NCBI GenBank assembly: GCA_023664665.1
Contig: JAMPEY010000009.1
Span: forward strand, 39,565-103,564
Length of the DNA stretch: 64,000 nucleotides
DNA from: Lachnoclostridium sp.
GTDB lineage: Bacteria > Bacillota > Clostridia > Lachnospirales > Lachnospiraceae
Direction: 5' to 3'
The notes under the pieces were generated by a model. The model made no database searches. It saw only the letters and a list, made by a program, of their open reading frames with translations, and had not been told where the DNA came from. The position numbers were made by a program, and so were the translations under genes. Of this stretch, positions 61,978 through 64,000 are shown piece by piece. Every line of letters starts with the position of its first letter. Within the stretch, counting starts at the first letter, position 1.

Positions 61978-63198
61978 CTATACTTTTAAGAATTTTATAA
62001 AAAATTCCGTTCCTCCGCCCTTTTTCGACTCTACTGCCAATGAGCCGTTCTGATGCTCAATAATCTCTTTTGCAAGGGACAATCCGATTCCTATGCTGTC
62101 TTTTGCTGCATTTTTGCTTCTGTAAAAACGCTCAAAGATATGCTTTTGCTCTTCTTTATCCATGCCCTCCCCAAAATCCTTTATGAAAAGGGCGGTATAG
62201 ACAGCATTATCCTGCACCCTAAGAATAAGCTTTCCACCCTCCGGGCTGTGCTCAATGGCATTTTTAATGATGTTTGCGACAGCTTCGCTAAGCCACTGAA
62301 AATCCCCCTCTATATAAATATCTGCATTCCGCTCCCGTTCAAAGCTTATCTGCTTTAACTCCGCCATAAGCTCTAACTTTTCCAGCACCTCATCCAGCAG
62401 CTGATCCAGACAAAATGGCTTATTAACAAATTCCACAACCCCAGCATCCAGCCTTGAGAGCTTTAACAATGTGGCAACAAGCCAATTAATATGGGAAAGC
62501 TGCCTTGTAATTTCCGCTAAAAATTTCTTTTTGGTAGCTTCATCCATGCCTTCACTTTCCGATACATTATCCAGCAAAATCATTGCGGAAGTAAGCGGTG
62601 TTTTTATTTGATGGGAAATATCAGACACGGAATCCGCCAACGCCTTCTTTTGGTTTTGTGAAACAGATGCTGCCTCTTTCAGCATAACTGTAACCTTATA
62701 TAATTCATTTTTTAAAGAAGTAAGCTCGTCCTCACTGTTTTCCTGCACGGGAAGCTCATATTCCCCCTGTTCGACCCTGCGGATATAAGCTGCCAGCTTT
62801 TCCATATTCCGTACACGATTTCGATAATAGTTTACAAAGATAAGAATAATAACAGTTCCCACCCCGATAAAAAGAACATTAAAAACGAACAGCAATCTGT
62901 TTTGCAGCTTCTTCTGAGTAAGAGAAGTAAAATCATTTTGGAAAATCCCATACTTTTCCAGCAGCAGCTTCCCTTCTTCCTGTTTTGCCCCGTTATTTAA
63001 AAGCTCTATCCATTCCTCTTCCGGGGTTTGCGGATACCTAGCCTTCACGCTGCCAAGCAAAGCCGCCATGGAGGCTTGATATTCCTCAGACATTTTCTGA
63101 AAATTATATATGGTGAACAAATTTCCCAATAATAGCCCTATGCATAAAAAAGCTAAAATAATGATAATGCACTTTCTTAATTGCCTATTGTTTTTCAA
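61978..63198 (-). CDS. Sensor histidine kinase
   Basis: 406 residues. Two transmembrane helices (about 9-32 and 102-124) flank an extracytoplasmic sensor of about 70 residues, then HAMP-like sequence. HisKA has His196 in DISHQIKTPLTS. HATPase_c has the N-box NIIKNAIEHSPEGG, G1 DFGEGMD, F-box FERFYRSKN, and G2 GIGLSLA. The start overlaps the response-regulator stop by 14 bases. The real extracytoplasmic loop distinguishes it from the loop-less BceS-type kinases. Confidence 0.95.
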   Translation of the reverse strand: MKNNRQLRKCIIIILAFLCIGLLLGNLFTIYNFQKMSEEYQASMAALLGSVKARYPQTPEEEWIELLNNGAKQEEGKLLLEKYGIFQNDFTSLTQKKLQNRLLFVFNVLFIGVGTVIILIFVNYYRNRVRNMEKLAAYIRRVEQGEYELPVQENSEDELTSLKNELYKVTVMLKEAASVSQNQKKALADSVSDISHQIKTPLTSAMILLDNVSESEGMDEATKKKFLAEITRQLSHINWLVATLLKLSRLDAGVVEFVNKPFCLDQLLDEVLEKLELMAELKQISFERERNADIYIEGDFQWLSEAVANIIKNAIEHSPEGGKLILRVQDNAVYTALFIKDFGEGMDKEEQKHIFERFYRSKNAAKDSIGIGLSLAKEIIEHQNGSLAVESKKGGGTEFFIKFLKV

Positions 63199-63850
63199 TA
63201 CGATATCCTATTCCTCTCACTGTTTTGATTAAAACACCATTTTTATCCCCTATCTTTTCCCTTATCCGCTTCATGGTCACGGATAAGGTGTTATCGTTTA
63301 CGAAATTGCCGGAAGCATCCCATATTTCAGAAAGAATTTCATCTCTGGTAAAAAGCTTTCCCGGATGATTCATCATAACACTTAAAATTTTATATTCAAG
63401 CTTTGTCAAAGAAACCTCTTCTCCATTGCTGAATACCTTTCCCATCCGAGTGTCCAGCTTTAAAAAGCCGCATTTTAAAACCTCATTTCCTTTTCCGTTC
63501 CTGCGAAGTACATTCCGTATCCTTGACACTAGCTCCCTGTTCCGAAAAGGCTTAATGATATAGTCATCCGCTCCCAGCTCAAAGCCCTGCACAACATCTT
63601 TTTCATCCTCTTTCGCCGTGAGAAAAATAATGGGAACATCACTTTCCTGTTTAAATTCTTTACACAGTGTAAAACCATTCCCATCCGGAAGGGAAATATC
63701 CATAAGAACAATATCCGGCTTAGATGCCTTATATTGCTTTGCCGCCTCACTATAATTCTTCGCAGCATCACAAAGAAAGCCTTCTTCCTGCAATAAATAT
63801 TGAAGCCCAAGAATAATCGCCTCGTTATCTTCCACCAATAAAACTTTCAT
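63185..63850 (-). CDS. OmpR/PhoB-family response regulator
   Basis: 221 residues. Receiver domain with acidic pocket (VEDN), phosphoacceptor Asp51 (VLMDISLPDG), the Thr in FLTAKEDEKD, and a Lys in YIIKPF. The C-terminal winged helix (about 125-220, SLTKLEYKILSVMMNHPGK, NTLSVTMKRIREKI, IKTVRGIGYRI) binds DNA. Probably controls the ABC operon at 58462-61804 through the TGACATTT repeats. GGGAG lies upstream of the ATG. Confidence 0.96.
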   Translation of the reverse strand: MKVLLVEDNEAIILGLQYLLQEEGFLCDAAKNYSEAAKQYKASKPDIVLMDISLPDGNGFTLCKEFKQESDVPIIFLTAKEDEKDVVQGFELGADDYIIKPFRNRELVSRIRNVLRRNGKGNEVLKCGFLKLDTRMGKVFSNGEEVSLTKLEYKILSVMMNHPGKLFTRDEILSEIWDASGNFVNDNTLSVTMKRIREKIGDKNGVLIKTVRGIGYRIEKQ

Positions 63851-63911
63851 CTTTTATGTCTCCCATTTTACAACAGTCAGCCATGCCATCCATAACTGCC
63901 TCTATATCAAA

Positions 63912-63936
63912 AAAAGAGCAATGAAATTGCTCTTTT
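63912..63936. terminator. Bidirectional rho-independent terminator right of the response regulator gene
   Basis: AAAAGAGCAAT and ATTGCTCTTTT form an 11-bp perfect stem with a three-base loop; both strands have T-runs. It would end the transcript of a minus-strand gene to the right of the window. Confidence 0.85.
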
Positions 63937-63951
63937 AAAATCATGATATAT

Positions 63952-64000
63952 CTCCACTTAAAGAACCGCTTGCGGTTCTTTGGAGAATGACTTAGATTTT
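63952..64000. repeat. Dispersed palindromic repeat, family 2 (copy C, cut by the window edge)
   Basis: AAGAACCGC (63961-63969) and GCGGTTCTT (63972-63980), flanked by CTCCA and TGGAG, form a hairpin like hairpin one of copy A. It is followed by CTTAGATTTT (63991-64000), the same sequence that opens the main stem in copy B. The rest lies outside the window. Confidence 0.55.

Noticed and set aside
1-64000. CRISPR arrays, tRNA or rRNA genes, insertion sequences
   Set aside because: No regularly spaced direct repeats, cloverleaf sequences, rRNA motifs or transposase genes were seen by eye; a dedicated scan (for example tRNAscan-SE) would be decisive.

Overview
The window reads as chromosomal DNA of a Lachnospiraceae-type member of the Clostridia. 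The evidence is Firmicutes-type operons in clostridial order (radC-mreBCD-mrdA-minCDE-rodA; miaB...mutS-mutL-miaA-MGL; rplU-prp-rpmA / obgE-yhbY-nadD-yqeK-rsfS), an L27 with a cleavable N-terminus plus its Prp protease, a lexA/yneA-like divergent pair with CGAAC-type SOS boxes, Shine-Dalgarno sequences close to AGGAGG, and frequent TTG/GTG starts. I see no tRNA, rRNA, CRISPR array, insertion sequence or prophage. Nearly all genes are on the minus strand; the plus-strand exceptions are the recombinase, lexA and the DUF378-like gene near the left end.

Region by region: 1-428, the 5' part of a rubrerythrin. 622-3343, a XerS-like tyrosine recombinase, a LysM/YneA-like division inhibitor divergent from lexA with an array of SOS boxes, and a small DUF378-like membrane protein. 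3377-7874, ribosome biogenesis and NAD synthesis (rsfS, yqeK, nadD, yhbY, obgE, rpmA, prp, rplU). 7871-14644, a cytidylate-kinase-like protein, rluD, lspA, aroB, sepF, yggS, a HlyD-like adaptor and a small P-loop protein. 14648-25339, the cell-shape and division operon: D,D-carboxypeptidase, mgsA, rodA, minEDC, an unusually long PBP2, mreDCB, radC and a DUF4321-like protein. 25492-39792, methionine-gamma-lyase-like protein, miaA, mutL, mutS and miaB, with a two-gene ABC module inserted between mutS and miaB. 39897-50810, a Sel1-repeat protein, a chemoreceptor, a GT-C glycosyltransferase, an alanine/glycine symporter, an amidase lipoprotein, a three-gene ABC-2 exporter and an LD-carboxypeptidase-family peptidase. 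50831-58436, lysA, ung, hisF, hisH, a large charged single-pass membrane protein, a degenerate sirtuin-like protein and cheV. 58462-63850, a FtsX-type ABC transporter with its own two-component system.

The most unusual items are: (i) a 1622-residue protein joining a complete FtsX/MacB-type permease, through a lipoprotein-like signal sequence, to a beta-rich domain and a full solute-binding protein; (ii) a structured leader ahead of lexA with two mutually exclusive stems, one overlapping the approach to the ribosome binding site; (iii) two families of dispersed palindromic repeats whose copies in several operons share sequence and show compensatory changes, some acting as terminators; (iv) a sirtuin-fold protein whose NAD and catalytic motifs look altered; (v) a Prp protease with a 12-residue insertion between its catalytic His and Cys; (vi) paired 11-bp direct repeats placed like a PhoB-type activator site in front of the right-hand ABC operon. 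Product names come from recognised motifs and gene order only; no database search was run.
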